Assembly (NCBI GenBank): GCA_023249815.1
Contig: JAHFBX010000252.1
Location: 1 to 5,039 of the forward strand
DNA from: Candidatus Eiseniibacteriota bacterium
GTDB taxonomy: Bacteria > Eisenbacteria > RBG-16-71-46
Reading direction: 5' to 3'
Length of the DNA: 5,039 nt
Part shown: one piece after another, positions 1 to 5,039 of the stretch
Numbering within the stretch: position 1 is the first letter of the stretch
Layout: each line of letters starts with the position of its first letter
Made by a program: the position numbers and the translations under genes
Notes under the pieces: generated by a model
Seen by the model: the letters and a program-made list of their open reading frames with translations, nothing else
The model's database searches: none
What the model was told of the DNA's origin: nothing

Positions 1-319
1 CAAGATCACCGCCCCGGCCGTGGTGGCGCTCAAGCGGAAGGGCGAGCCGATCACGGTGGTGACCGCGTACGACTTCCCCACGGCGCAGCTGGCCGACCAG
101 GCCGGCGTCGAGATCCTGCTCGTGGGCGATTCGCTCGGCACCGTGGTGCTCGGCTACGAGAGCACGCTGCCGGTGACCATGGCGGACATGCTGCACCACA
201 CGCGCGCCGTGACGCGCGCCAGGCCGAGCGCGCTCGTGGTCGGCGACATGCCGTTCATGAGCTACCAGGCGAGCACCGAGCAGGCGGTCGCGAACGCCGG
301 GCGGTTCGTGCAGGAGGGC

Positions 320-322
320 TGA
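320..322 (+). other. In-frame UGA inside panB
   Basis: The codons read Gln-Glu-Gly-TGA-Ala-Asp-Ala-Val-Lys-Leu-Glu. PanB proteins usually have Gly-Gly-Ala here, so one G-to-T change in a GGA codon explains it. Four other genes in the window terminate at UGA (1676, 2443, 3442, 3674), so UGA is an ordinary stop in this genome. Confidence 0.95.
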
Positions 323-780
323 GCGGACGCCGTGAAGCTGGAGGGCGGCGCGCGCGTCGCGGAAGCGGTGCGGCGCATCGTCGAGGCCGGCATCCCGGTG
401 ATGGGCCATTTGGGCCTGACGCCGCAGTCCGTGCTCGCGTTCGGCGGATACAAGGTGCAGGCCCGAGGCGAGGCCGACCAGGAGCGCCTGATCGCCGACG
501 CCAGGGCGCTCGAGGCCGCGGGCTGCTTCTCGCTCGTGCTCGAGGGCATCCCGGCGCGGCTCGGCGCCACGGTGTCTCGAGAGCTGCAGATCCCGACCAT
601 CGGCATCGGCGCGGGCGTGCAGTGCGACGGCCAGGTGCTGGTCTCGCACGACCTGCTCGGGCTGTTCCACGGCCACCAGCCGAAGTTCGTGCGGCGCTAC
701 GCCGAACTCGGGGACGCTACGCGCGACGCGTTCGCGCGCTACGTCGCCGACGTCAAGGCACGCCGCTTCCCCACGGACGC

Positions 781-786
781 GGAGAG
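781..786 (+). promoter_or_regulatory. Shine-Dalgarno site of panC
   Basis: GGAGAG lies inside the last codons of panB, 7 nt before the GTG at 794. It supports this start even though the start abuts the panB stop codon. No other ATG, GTG or TTG lies in this frame before the conserved core. Confidence 0.6.
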
Positions 787-793
787 CTACTAG

Positions 794-1678
794 GTGCCCC
801 CCAGGCCACGGCCCCGCGCACGGAAGCGCCCGGCTCGCGCGCGCACGCTCGAATCGCTTCGCCGGGCGCTGGCCCCGCTCCGCGCCCGCGGCGAGCGTGT
901 CGCGTTCGTGCCGACCATGGGGGCGCTCCACGAGGGGCACCTGTCGCTCGTACGTCTCGCGCGCCGCAGCGCGCCGCGCGTCGTGGTGAGCATCTTCGTG
1001 AACCCGCTCCAGTTCGCGCCGGGCGAGGACTTCCGCCGCTACCCGCGGCCGCTCGCGCGCGACCGCGCGCTGCTCGCCGCGGAAGGCGTGGACCTGATCT
1101 GGGAGCCCCGCGTCGAGGACATCTATCCGAACGGGGACCGCACGCGCGTCTTCGTCGAGGGCCTCTCGGACGTGCTCGAGGGCTCGTCCCGGCCGGGCCA
1201 TTACACCGGCGTGTGCACCGTCGTCGCGCGGCTCCTGAATGCGGTGCAGCCGGACTTGCTGTGGCTCGGGCAGAAGGACGCGCAGCAGGCGCTCATCCTC
1301 GAGCGGATGTGCACCGACCTGTTGCTGCCCGTCGAGGTGCGGCGCGGCCCCACGCTACGCGAGGAGGACGGGCTCGCGATGTCGAGCCGGAACGCCTACC
1401 TGTCGCACGCTGAGCGCCAGCAGGCGGTGGCGCTGTCGCAGGGCTTGGCCGCAGCGTGGATCCTGCTGCGCGAGGGGGAGCGGGGCGTCCCGCGGCTCGC
1501 CGCGGCGATCCGCCGCGAGTGGGATGGCTATCCGCTCGTGCGCGAGGACTACATCGCGATCGTGGACCCGGTCACGCTCGAGCCGCTCCAGCGCGTGCGC
1601 GGCCACGCGCTGGTGGCGGTGGCGGCGCATGTCGGACCGGCACGCCTGATCGACAACTTTCCATGGAGGGCCCGGTGA
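794..1678 (+). CDS. panC: Pantothenate synthetase (pantoate--beta-alanine ligase)
   Basis: PanC condenses pantoate with beta-alanine using ATP, through a pantoyl-adenylate, to make pantothenate. It is a cytoplasmic enzyme of the nucleotidyltransferase (HIGH-motif) superfamily. The 294-residue product carries the full signature: PTMGALHEGH at 40-49 (H46 and H49 of the HxGH motif), SIFVNPLQF at 66-74 (N70 and Q73 at pantoate-contacting positions), RPGHYTGV at 133-140, LGQKDAQQ at 158-165 and the KMSKS-like MSSRN at 196-200. The C-terminal dimerisation region ends in the typical VGPARLIDN. Length is close to the usual 280 or so residues; the excess is a Pro/Arg-rich N-terminal stretch of about 17 residues. 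The GTG start directly follows the panB TAG and is in the same frame. The gene overlaps the next one by 4 bp. It appears intact and probably depends on translation of panB for coupling. Confidence 0.97.
   Translation: MPPRPRPRARKRPARARTLESLRRALAPLRARGERVAFVPTMGALHEGHLSLVRLARRSAPRVVVSIFVNPLQFAPGEDFRRYPRPLARDRALLAAEGVDLIWEPRVEDIYPNGDRTRVFVEGLSDVLEGSSRPGHYTGVCTVVARLLNAVQPDLLWLGQKDAQQALILERMCTDLLLPVEVRRGPTLREEDGLAMSSRNAYLSHAERQQAVALSQGLAAAWILLREGERGVPRLAAAIRREWDGYPLVREDYIAIVDPVTLEPLQRVRGHALVAVAAHVGPARLIDNFPWRAR
1665..1670 (+). promoter_or_regulatory. Shine-Dalgarno site that decides the glmU start
   Basis: GGAGGG sits 4 nt before the GTG at 1675. An in-frame ATG at 1663 overlaps this site and has no purine-rich site of its own upstream. 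The GTG, which overlaps the panC stop as GTGA, is therefore the better start. Confidence 0.6.
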
Positions 1679-2445
1679 GCCTGTCGCACCCAGACGTGGC
1701 CGCGGTCGTGCTGGCCGCGGGCATGGGCAAGCGCATGAACAGCGACCTGGCGAAGGTGCTGCACGAGATGGCGGGGAAGCCGCTGCTCGCGCACGTCGTG
1801 GCCACGCTCGACGAGCTGGGCGTGGCCCGCAAAGTGATCGTGATCGGGCACCAGCGCGAACGCGTGCGCGCCGCGTTCGCCGACCGGCCCGAACTCGAGT
1901 GGGCGGTGCAGGCCGAGCAGCGCGGCACCGGGCACGCCTGCATGATGGCGGAGCCCGTCATCGCGGGCTTCCTCGGCACCGTGCTCGTTGTGTGCGGTGA
2001 CACGCCACTCTTGACCGCCCGCACGCTGCATGCACTGCTCGAACGGCACGCCGCCGCGCGCGCGCAGGTCACCGTGCTGTCCATGCGGCTCGAAGATCCC
2101 ACGGGCTACGGCCGAATCGTGCGCAGCGCGGACGGCGAGGGCATCGAGCGCATCGTCGAGGAGAAGGACGCGAGCACCGAGGTGAAGGGATTGAACGAAG
2201 TGAACTCCGGGATCTACGCGTTCGACCACGCGGCACTTTCCGGCATCCTGTCGTCGCTCACCGCGGACAACTCACAAGGCGAGTACTACCTCACGGACAC
2301 TGTGGCGTTGCTCCGGGCGCGCGGCGCCCGGGCGGCGGTGTGGTGCGCCGACGACGCACGCGAGCTCCTGGGCATCAACACGCTGGAGCAGCTGGCGGAC
2401 GCCGAACGGGTGTGGCTCGCGATGCGGCGCGAGGCCGCGCGTTGA
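1675..2445 (+). CDS. glmU: Stand-alone GlmU-type UDP-GlcNAc pyrophosphorylase domain protein
   Basis: This is a 256-residue nucleotidyltransferase (GT-A/Rossmann-like fold) matching the N-terminal uridyltransferase half of GlmU, which makes UDP-GlcNAc from UTP and GlcNAc-1-phosphate. Visible motifs are LAAGMGKRM (13-21) with KVLH (27-30), Q80 and GTGHA (85-89), CGDTPLL (108-114) with metal-ligand D110, GYGRIV (145-150), EEKD (163-166), NSGIY (178-182) and N200 in the stretch before QGEYYLTD (202-209). The protein stops soon after the GINT segment that normally leads into the left-handed beta-helix acetyltransferase half, so that half is absent (full GlmU is about 450 residues). The signature differs from classical GlmU: Lys for Thr in GxGTRM, Ala for Pro before KVLH, and GTGHA for GTAHA. 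The substrate is therefore inferred, and another sugar-1-phosphate is possible. It overlaps panC and the next gene by 4 bp each. Reading on past its TGA enters unrelated HIT-gene sequence, so this is not a recent truncation. Confidence 0.85.
   Translation: MSLSHPDVAAVVLAAGMGKRMNSDLAKVLHEMAGKPLLAHVVATLDELGVARKVIVIGHQRERVRAAFADRPELEWAVQAEQRGTGHACMMAEPVIAGFLGTVLVVCGDTPLLTARTLHALLERHAAARAQVTVLSMRLEDPTGYGRIVRSADGEGIERIVEEKDASTEVKGLNEVNSGIYAFDHAALSGILSSLTADNSQGEYYLTDTVALLRARGARAAVWCADDARELLGINTLEQLADAERVWLAMRREAAR
2431..2434 (+). promoter_or_regulatory. Shine-Dalgarno site supporting a TTG start for the HIT gene
   Basis: GAGG lies 7 nt before the TTG at 2442, which overlaps the upstream stop as TTGA. 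The first ATG in frame (2523) lies inside the conserved RLWAPWRMEW segment, so it is too late to be the start. Confidence 0.5.
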
Positions 2446-3041
2446 GCGCGCGCGCCACGCCGCGTCTCGCGCGCGCGCCCCGCGCGGTCGCGGGGCTCGA
2501 CCGGCTGTGGGCGCCATGGCGCATGGAGTGGCTCGCGAAAGCGGACGCGCCGCACGGCTGCCTGTTCTGCCGCGTCGCGGCCGCTCGCGCCGATCGGCGC
2601 GACCTGGTGCTCGCCCGGCGCGCAAACGCGCTGCTCATGCTCAACCGCTACCCGTACGCGAGTGCCCATCTCATGGTGGCGGTCCGTCGCCACGCCGCGC
2701 GCTTCCGCGACCTCACGCTGGCCGAGCGCGCCGACCTCTTGGACCTGGTGTCGCTCGCCGAGCGGGCACTCGCGGCGGAGTACGCGCCACACGGTGTCAA
2801 CTACGGGCTCAACGTGGGCCGCGTGGCCGGGGCCGGGTTCCCCGGGCATCTGCACATGCACCTCGTCCCGCGCTGGGACGGCGACACGAACTTCATGCCG
2901 GCGATCGCTCAGACGCGCGTGCTGCCGGAGTCCCTCGCCGAAACCTGGGCGCGGCTCCGCAAGGCGCTCGCGACGCGGGAGCGGCCGGCGCGGTCCAAGC
3001 GTCTGACACGGGGAGGGGCGCGTGGCGCGACGCGGCGCTAG
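2442..3041 (+). CDS. HIT-family nucleotide hydrolase/phosphorylase-like protein
   Basis: A 199-residue histidine-triad protein of the Fhit/Ap4A-phosphorylase-like branch, which cleaves or transfers nucleoside phosphates through a nucleotidyl-histidine intermediate; it is probably cytoplasmic. Motifs in order are DRLWAPWRMEW (20-30), a CxxC pair (C40, C43), NRYPYASAHLMV (68-79) followed by RRH (82-84), the glycine-rich NVGRVAGAGF (124-133), the HIT motif HLHMHLV (136-142) with the three histidines 136, 138 and 140, and PRWDGDTNFMP (143-153). C40, C43, H84 and H136 could form the zinc site seen in relatives. The substrate cannot be told from the sequence; dinucleoside polyphosphates are the usual guess. 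The start is chosen as TTG, which adds about 18 basic, low-complexity residues before the conserved core. It overlaps its upstream neighbour by 4 bp and its downstream neighbour by 20 bp. Confidence 0.9.
   Translation: MSARATPRLARAPRAVAGLDRLWAPWRMEWLAKADAPHGCLFCRVAAARADRRDLVLARRANALLMLNRYPYASAHLMVAVRRHAARFRDLTLAERADLLDLVSLAERALAAEYAPHGVNYGLNVGRVAGAGFPGHLHMHLVPRWDGDTNFMPAIAQTRVLPESLAETWARLRKALATRERPARSKRLTRGGARGATRR
3010..3018 (+). promoter_or_regulatory. Shine-Dalgarno site of the LytR_C gene
   Basis: The purine run GGGGAGGGG ends 3 nt before the GTG at 3022 (its GGAGG core is 5 nt away). It lies inside the end of the HIT gene and supports a start that overlaps that gene by 20 bp. Confidence 0.6.
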
Positions 3042-3444
3042 GGGCTCGCGACTGTGGCTCTCGCTCTTGGCACTCGTCGTGCTGGCGCTCGTGGCGTCAG
3101 CGGCATGGTCGCTGTTCGGGCCGCGGAACCGCGCCGCCCGGCGATCGGGCCGCCACGTCGTGCGCGTGCAGGTGCTGAACGGCTCCGGCGAGCCCGGCGT
3201 GGGCACGCGCGTGGCGGCCTGGCTTCGCGAGGGCGGTTTCCAGGTCACGGACGTGCGCAACGCCGACCGTACCGACTACTTCGCGTCGTTCGTGGTGGCC
3301 CGCCGGGCCGACCTTTCGCTCGCCGCCGAAGTGGCGCATTATCTCGGCGGGCCGCCGCTCGTGCGTCAGGAGTGGAGTTCGGAACTGGCGGACGTGTCCG
3401 TCCTGGTGGGCAGCGACCGCAGCCGGCTCGTGATCCAGCCGTGA
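3022..3444 (+). CDS. Small single-pass membrane protein with LytR_C domain
   Basis: A 140-residue protein with a basic N-terminus (RRGARGSR), one hydrophobic segment at about 11-32, a short Arg-rich linker, and a C-terminal domain from about 45 to 138 that fits the LytR_C (LytR/CpsA/Psr C-terminal) family. The marks of that domain are the opening VQVLNGSG (49-56), the helix around TRVAAWLREGGFQV (62-75), and the later helix AAEVAHYLG (101-109) followed by the strand ADVSVLVGSD (123-132). The charge pattern predicts the domain lies outside the cytoplasmic membrane. There is no LCP catalytic domain, so this is not a cell-wall polymer ligase. The role is unknown; binding of envelope polymers is a guess. 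The gene is translationally overlapped with the HIT gene and is followed by tatA after 31 bp. Confidence 0.8.
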   Translation: MARRGARGSRLWLSLLALVVLALVASAAWSLFGPRNRAARRSGRHVVRVQVLNGSGEPGVGTRVAAWLREGGFQVTDVRNADRTDYFASFVVARRADLSLAAEVAHYLGGPPLVRQEWSSELADVSVLVGSDRSRLVIQP

Positions 3445-3462
3445 CGGCGGGGCCCGAGACAC

Positions 3463-3470
3463 GGAGGGAG
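3463..3470 (+). promoter_or_regulatory. Shine-Dalgarno site of tatA
   Basis: GGAGGGAG in the 31-bp gap before tatA has its GGAGG core 8 nt upstream of the GTG at 3476. It is the only clear signal in the longest non-coding stretch of the operon. No promoter-like sequence is evident in that gap. Confidence 0.65.
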
Positions 3471-3475
3471 TCCAA

Positions 3476-3676
3476 GTGAATTTCGGCGGAACAGAAATCA
3501 TGCTCGTGGTGCTCGTGATCCTGCTGCTGTTCGGTCCGAGCCAGATCCCCAAGATGGCCCGCGGTTTCGGCCAGGCGATCCGCGAGTTCAAGAAGGCGCA
3601 GCGCGAGATCGGCGACGAGCTCGAGCGCGAGCCGCCGCCCGCCAAGGGCGGCAACGACAACAAGCCGGTCGAATGA
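3476..3676 (+). CDS. tatA: Sec-independent protein translocase subunit TatA
   Basis: TatA forms the size-adaptable translocation element of the twin-arginine system, which moves folded proteins across the cytoplasmic membrane together with TatC. The 66-residue product has the standard layout: a short periplasmic N-terminus with a polar residue (E7) ahead of one transmembrane helix (about 8-18), the FG hinge (F19-G20), P25, an amphipathic helix (about 24-45, including FKKAQREIGDELE), and a charged, Pro/Gly-rich disordered tail. The short amphipathic helix and small size favour TatA/TatE over TatB. No tatC is adjacent, so the partner must lie elsewhere. The GTG start is preceded by a strong Shine-Dalgarno site. 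It is the last gene of the + strand operon and converges with the foldase gene 6 bp away. Confidence 0.95.
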   Translation: MNFGGTEIMLVVLVILLLFGPSQIPKMARGFGQAIREFKKAQREIGDELEREPPPAKGGNDNKPVE

Positions 3677-3695
3677 GCGGGGCTACATCCCGCTC
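3675..3695. terminator. Hairpin at the convergent junction, possible bidirectional terminator
   Basis: GAGCGGG (3675-3681) and CCCGCTC (3689-3695) form a perfect 7-bp stem, six pairs of it G-C, around a 7-nt loop. The stem and loop together cover the tatA TGA (3674-3676, all but its first base) and the TAG of the opposing gene (3683-3685). The position fits a terminator serving both strands. No T-run follows on either strand, so a classical Rho-independent terminator is not shown; in such GC-rich DNA a chance stem is possible. A GGGGCCCC palindrome follows at 3698-3705. Confidence 0.4.
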
Positions 3696-5039
3696 GAGGG
3701 GCCCCGCGCGTCGGTGATCTTCGACTGGCTCCGCAGGCGCTCGATGTAGCCGTCGAAGAACCGGCGCTGGCGGGCACCCAGGATCTCGGTCGTGAGCTGG
3801 CCCTTGAGCTGGTCGGTGAGCAGCGAGTCCGGCGACGTCCCGATGCCGTCCTTGCGCGCGAACAACCAGCCCTGGGACGAGCGGAACGGCCCGACCATCT
3901 TGCCGGGGGCCGCGGCGAGGATCATGCCGATCAGCTCGGGGCTCCCCTGGAGCCTCGGGTCCGGCTGCTGGCGCGTGATCTGGAGTGGCAGGGTGGTGAG
4001 CCGCACCGACTGCGCCGCCTGCTCGAGCGTGCGGCCGGCCTTGAGCGCCGCGAGCACGGAGTCCGCGCGCGGCTTCGCCATGTCCACGCGGTGCTCGGCG
4101 TCGGCGATCATGCGGAGCTGCTCGCCCACCTCCTCGCGCGTGGGTGGCCCGGCCGCGTGCTGGAGCGCCGCCTGCACCACCACGAACGCATCGCCGCCCT
4201 CGAACACCTGACTCACGTCGCCCTGCTTCGCGGCGAGGCCCCACTCGGCGGCCTCGGGCACGGCGAAGAGCTGGGGAGGCGCGTTCGACTGGTCGTAGAT
4301 GCCGGTCTTGAACGTGGACTGGCCCTTCTCGGTCGCGGCCTTGGAGAGCCCCACCGCGCGGGCGCGCGTGGCGATGGCCTGGACGTCCTGCAGCTGCCGC
4401 CGCTGGGACTCGGGCGCGGGCCGCACCTTGATGAGGATCTGCGACAGTTTGACCGCGCCCGGGTAGGGCGGCGGGGTCTTCGTGCGCGAGGTGTCCTGGG
4501 CCGGGTCCATGATCTTGAACAGCATCACCCGGCCGCCCTCGCGCAGCGGCTCGATCAGCTCGCCCGGCTTCTTCACCTGGAGCGCGGCCGAGACCACGCC
4601 GCCCAGCTCGCTGGGCGAGAGCCAGCGGTCGATCAGGCCGCCGCGCTCGGCGTTCGGGCCCTCCGAGTAATCGCGCGCGAGCTGGACGAAGTCCTCGCCG
4701 CGGAGCGCCCGGTCGTAGAGGCTCTTCGCCATGTCCATCGCCGCCTTGATCTCCTCGTCGCCGTACGACTTGGGGATCGCGAGCACTTCGAGTTGCGTGC
4801 GCGAGCGCGTCGCCAGACGCGTGCGGTAGGTCTCGTAGACCTTGCGCAGCGCCGCCTCGTCGCCGGACGAACGGCCGGTATCGGCGGCCGGCACCACGAG
4901 CAGCGTCGCCGAGTGGCGGTCATAGCGGTCGCGGTAGGCCTGCCGGAGCTCGGGCTGCGTCAGCTTGATGGCGGAGAGGAGCCGCTCCTGGAGCTTCCGG
5001 ACCGGGACCGAGCCGCGCACGATGTCCTCGAACGGCGCC
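3683..5039 (-). CDS. PpiD/SurA-like peptidyl-prolyl isomerase/chaperone, N-terminus beyond window
   Basis: The C-terminal 451 residues of an envelope foldase that would help exported proteins fold outside the cytoplasmic membrane. The frame stays open to the window edge (first full codon at 5038), and residues before the GTG at 5020 (FEDIVRG) continue the SurA_N/PpiD-type helix, so the start and any signal or anchor segment lie outside. Residues 1-50 resemble the chaperone helices (VRKLQERLL, ELRQAYRDRY). A first parvulin-like module spans about 83-176, with DFVQLARDYSEG (116-127), ERGGL and GGRVMLFKI. A second, more divergent one starts at LSQILI (198-203) and ends at about 289. A third stretch (about 327-399) ends in GPFRSSQGWLF, like a parvulin C-terminal half. 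The usual histidines (ASHIL and GYHI types) are missing in modules 1 and 2, so chaperone function is more likely than isomerase activity. PpiD is the closest description; SurA is the alternative. Confidence 0.85.
   Translation of the reverse strand, partial: APFEDIVRGSVPVRKLQERLLSAIKLTQPELRQAYRDRYDRHSATLLVVPAADTGRSSGDEAALRKVYETYRTRLATRSRTQLEVLAIPKSYGDEEIKAAMDMAKSLYDRALRGEDFVQLARDYSEGPNAERGGLIDRWLSPSELGGVVSAALQVKKPGELIEPLREGGRVMLFKIMDPAQDTSRTKTPPPYPGAVKLSQILIKVRPAPESQRRQLQDVQAIATRARAVGLSKAATEKGQSTFKTGIYDQSNAPPQLFAVPEAAEWGLAAKQGDVSQVFEGGDAFVVVQAALQHAAGPPTREEVGEQLRMIADAEHRVDMAKPRADSVLAALKAGRTLEQAAQSVRLTTLPLQITRQQPDPRLQGSPELIGMILAAAPGKMVGPFRSSQGWLFARKDGIGTSPDSLLTDQLKGQLTTEILGARQRRFFDGYIERLRSQSKITDARGPSSGM

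Larger units (their letters stand above)
2..793 (+). pseudogene. panB: 3-methyl-2-oxobutanoate hydroxymethyltransferase (PanB), 5'-partial, interrupted by in-frame UGA
   Basis: PanB transfers a hydroxymethyl group from 5,10-methylene-tetrahydrofolate to 2-oxoisovalerate, giving ketopantoate, the first step of pantothenate synthesis in the cytoplasm. The frame is open from the window edge, so the start codon and probably only a few residues are missing; 263 codons are present before the TAG, against about 264 residues in E. coli. Family landmarks are VTAYD (residues 20-24, counted from base 2), VGDS (41-44), GDMPF (81-85), VKLEGG (111-116), GHLGLTPQSV (from 130), LEGIP (180-184) and IGAG followed by CDGQVLV. 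These cover the metal- and substrate-binding positions expected of the family (D43, D82, E114, E181). Codon 107 is TGA where the family normally has glycine (EGGA). Reading frame and homology continue unchanged on both sides, so this is a point nonsense change, not a frameshift. If real it separates D82 from K112, E114 and E181 and should abolish activity. A sequencing or assembly error is at least as likely. Confidence 0.9.

Noticed and set aside
320..322. UGA read as selenocysteine or as glycine under an alternative genetic code
   Set aside because: No cysteine or redox position is expected here in PanB. UGA ends panC, the GlmU-like gene, the LytR_C gene and tatA, and the tight gene overlaps only make sense if it is a stop.
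332..793. The second half of panB as a separate functional gene starting at GTG 332
   Set aside because: It would begin inside the conserved VKLEGG strand and contain only about half of the barrel; it is the continuation of the interrupted gene.
622..1413. Long + strand frame across the panB/panC junction
   Set aside because: Arg/Ala/Pro-rich translation with no motif; panB and panC motifs occupy another frame.
1663..1665. ATG as start of the GlmU-like gene
   Set aside because: It overlaps the Shine-Dalgarno site of the GTG at 1675 and has none of its own; it would add only four residues (MEGP).
1549..2229. Open frame on the - strand antisense to panC and the GlmU-like gene
   Set aside because: Histidine/arginine-rich composition without recognisable domains; a shadow of the coding strand.
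2286..3260. Long open frame on the - strand (324 codons) opposite the GlmU-like, HIT and LytR_C genes
   Set aside because: Its product is Arg/Pro/Ala-rich low-complexity sequence with no family motif, and it runs antisense to genes with clear motifs. Long spurious frames are expected at this GC content.
3588..4244. Second open frame on the - strand overlapping the foldase gene and tatA
   Set aside because: The overlapping frame encodes a coherent parvulin-type protein, whereas this one is Arg/Gly/Ala low complexity.
1..5039. Mobile element, CRISPR array, tRNA/rRNA or riboswitch
   Set aside because: No direct-repeat array, transposase or integrase motif, or tRNA-like fold was seen by eye. 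Almost the whole window is coding and composition is uniform.

Overview
This is a very GC-rich bacterial window of ordinary chromosomal housekeeping genes. Six genes lie on the + strand in what looks like one polycistron. A seventh gene on the - strand converges on it. The gene types (TatA, a PpiD/SurA-like envelope foldase, a LytR_C-domain membrane protein and a stand-alone GlmU-type nucleotidyltransferase) suggest a Gram-negative-type, high-GC lineage, perhaps Gemmatimonadota, 'Candidatus Eisenbacteria' or a relative. That placement is an impression from gene content and base composition, not a phylogenetic result. No stop codon in the window is TAA, and no predicted + strand start that can be seen is ATG; both fit strong GC bias.

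Layout, left to right: panB (start just outside the window, interrupted by an in-frame UGA at 320-322), panC, a GlmU-like uridyltransferase without its acetyltransferase half, a HIT-family nucleotide-binding protein, a small single-pass membrane protein with a LytR_C domain, and tatA. Spacing is extremely tight. panC starts on the base after the panB stop. The next two junctions overlap by 4 bp (GTGA, TTGA). The HIT/LytR_C junction overlaps by 20 bp. Only the LytR_C/tatA pair has a gap, of 31 bp. On the other strand, the C-terminal 451 residues of a PpiD/SurA-like peptidyl-prolyl isomerase end 6 bp from the tatA stop, with a GC-rich hairpin spanning both stop codons.

How the genes relate: PanB and PanC are the first and last enzymes of pantothenate (coenzyme A precursor) synthesis. 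The GlmU-like protein would make UDP-GlcNAc for peptidoglycan and envelope polysaccharide. TatA exports folded proteins, and the converging foldase works on exported proteins outside the membrane. The HIT and LytR_C proteins have no firm role.

I see no new defence, mobile or RNA-based system, and no RNA gene, CRISPR array or insertion sequence. There is no intergenic stretch longer than 31 bp, and no promoter of either transcription unit lies inside the window. The points most worth a second look are the UGA in panB, the lone GlmU N-terminal domain with a variant signature, the run of five non-AUG starts, the parvulin domains lacking the usual histidines, and the hairpin at the convergent junction.
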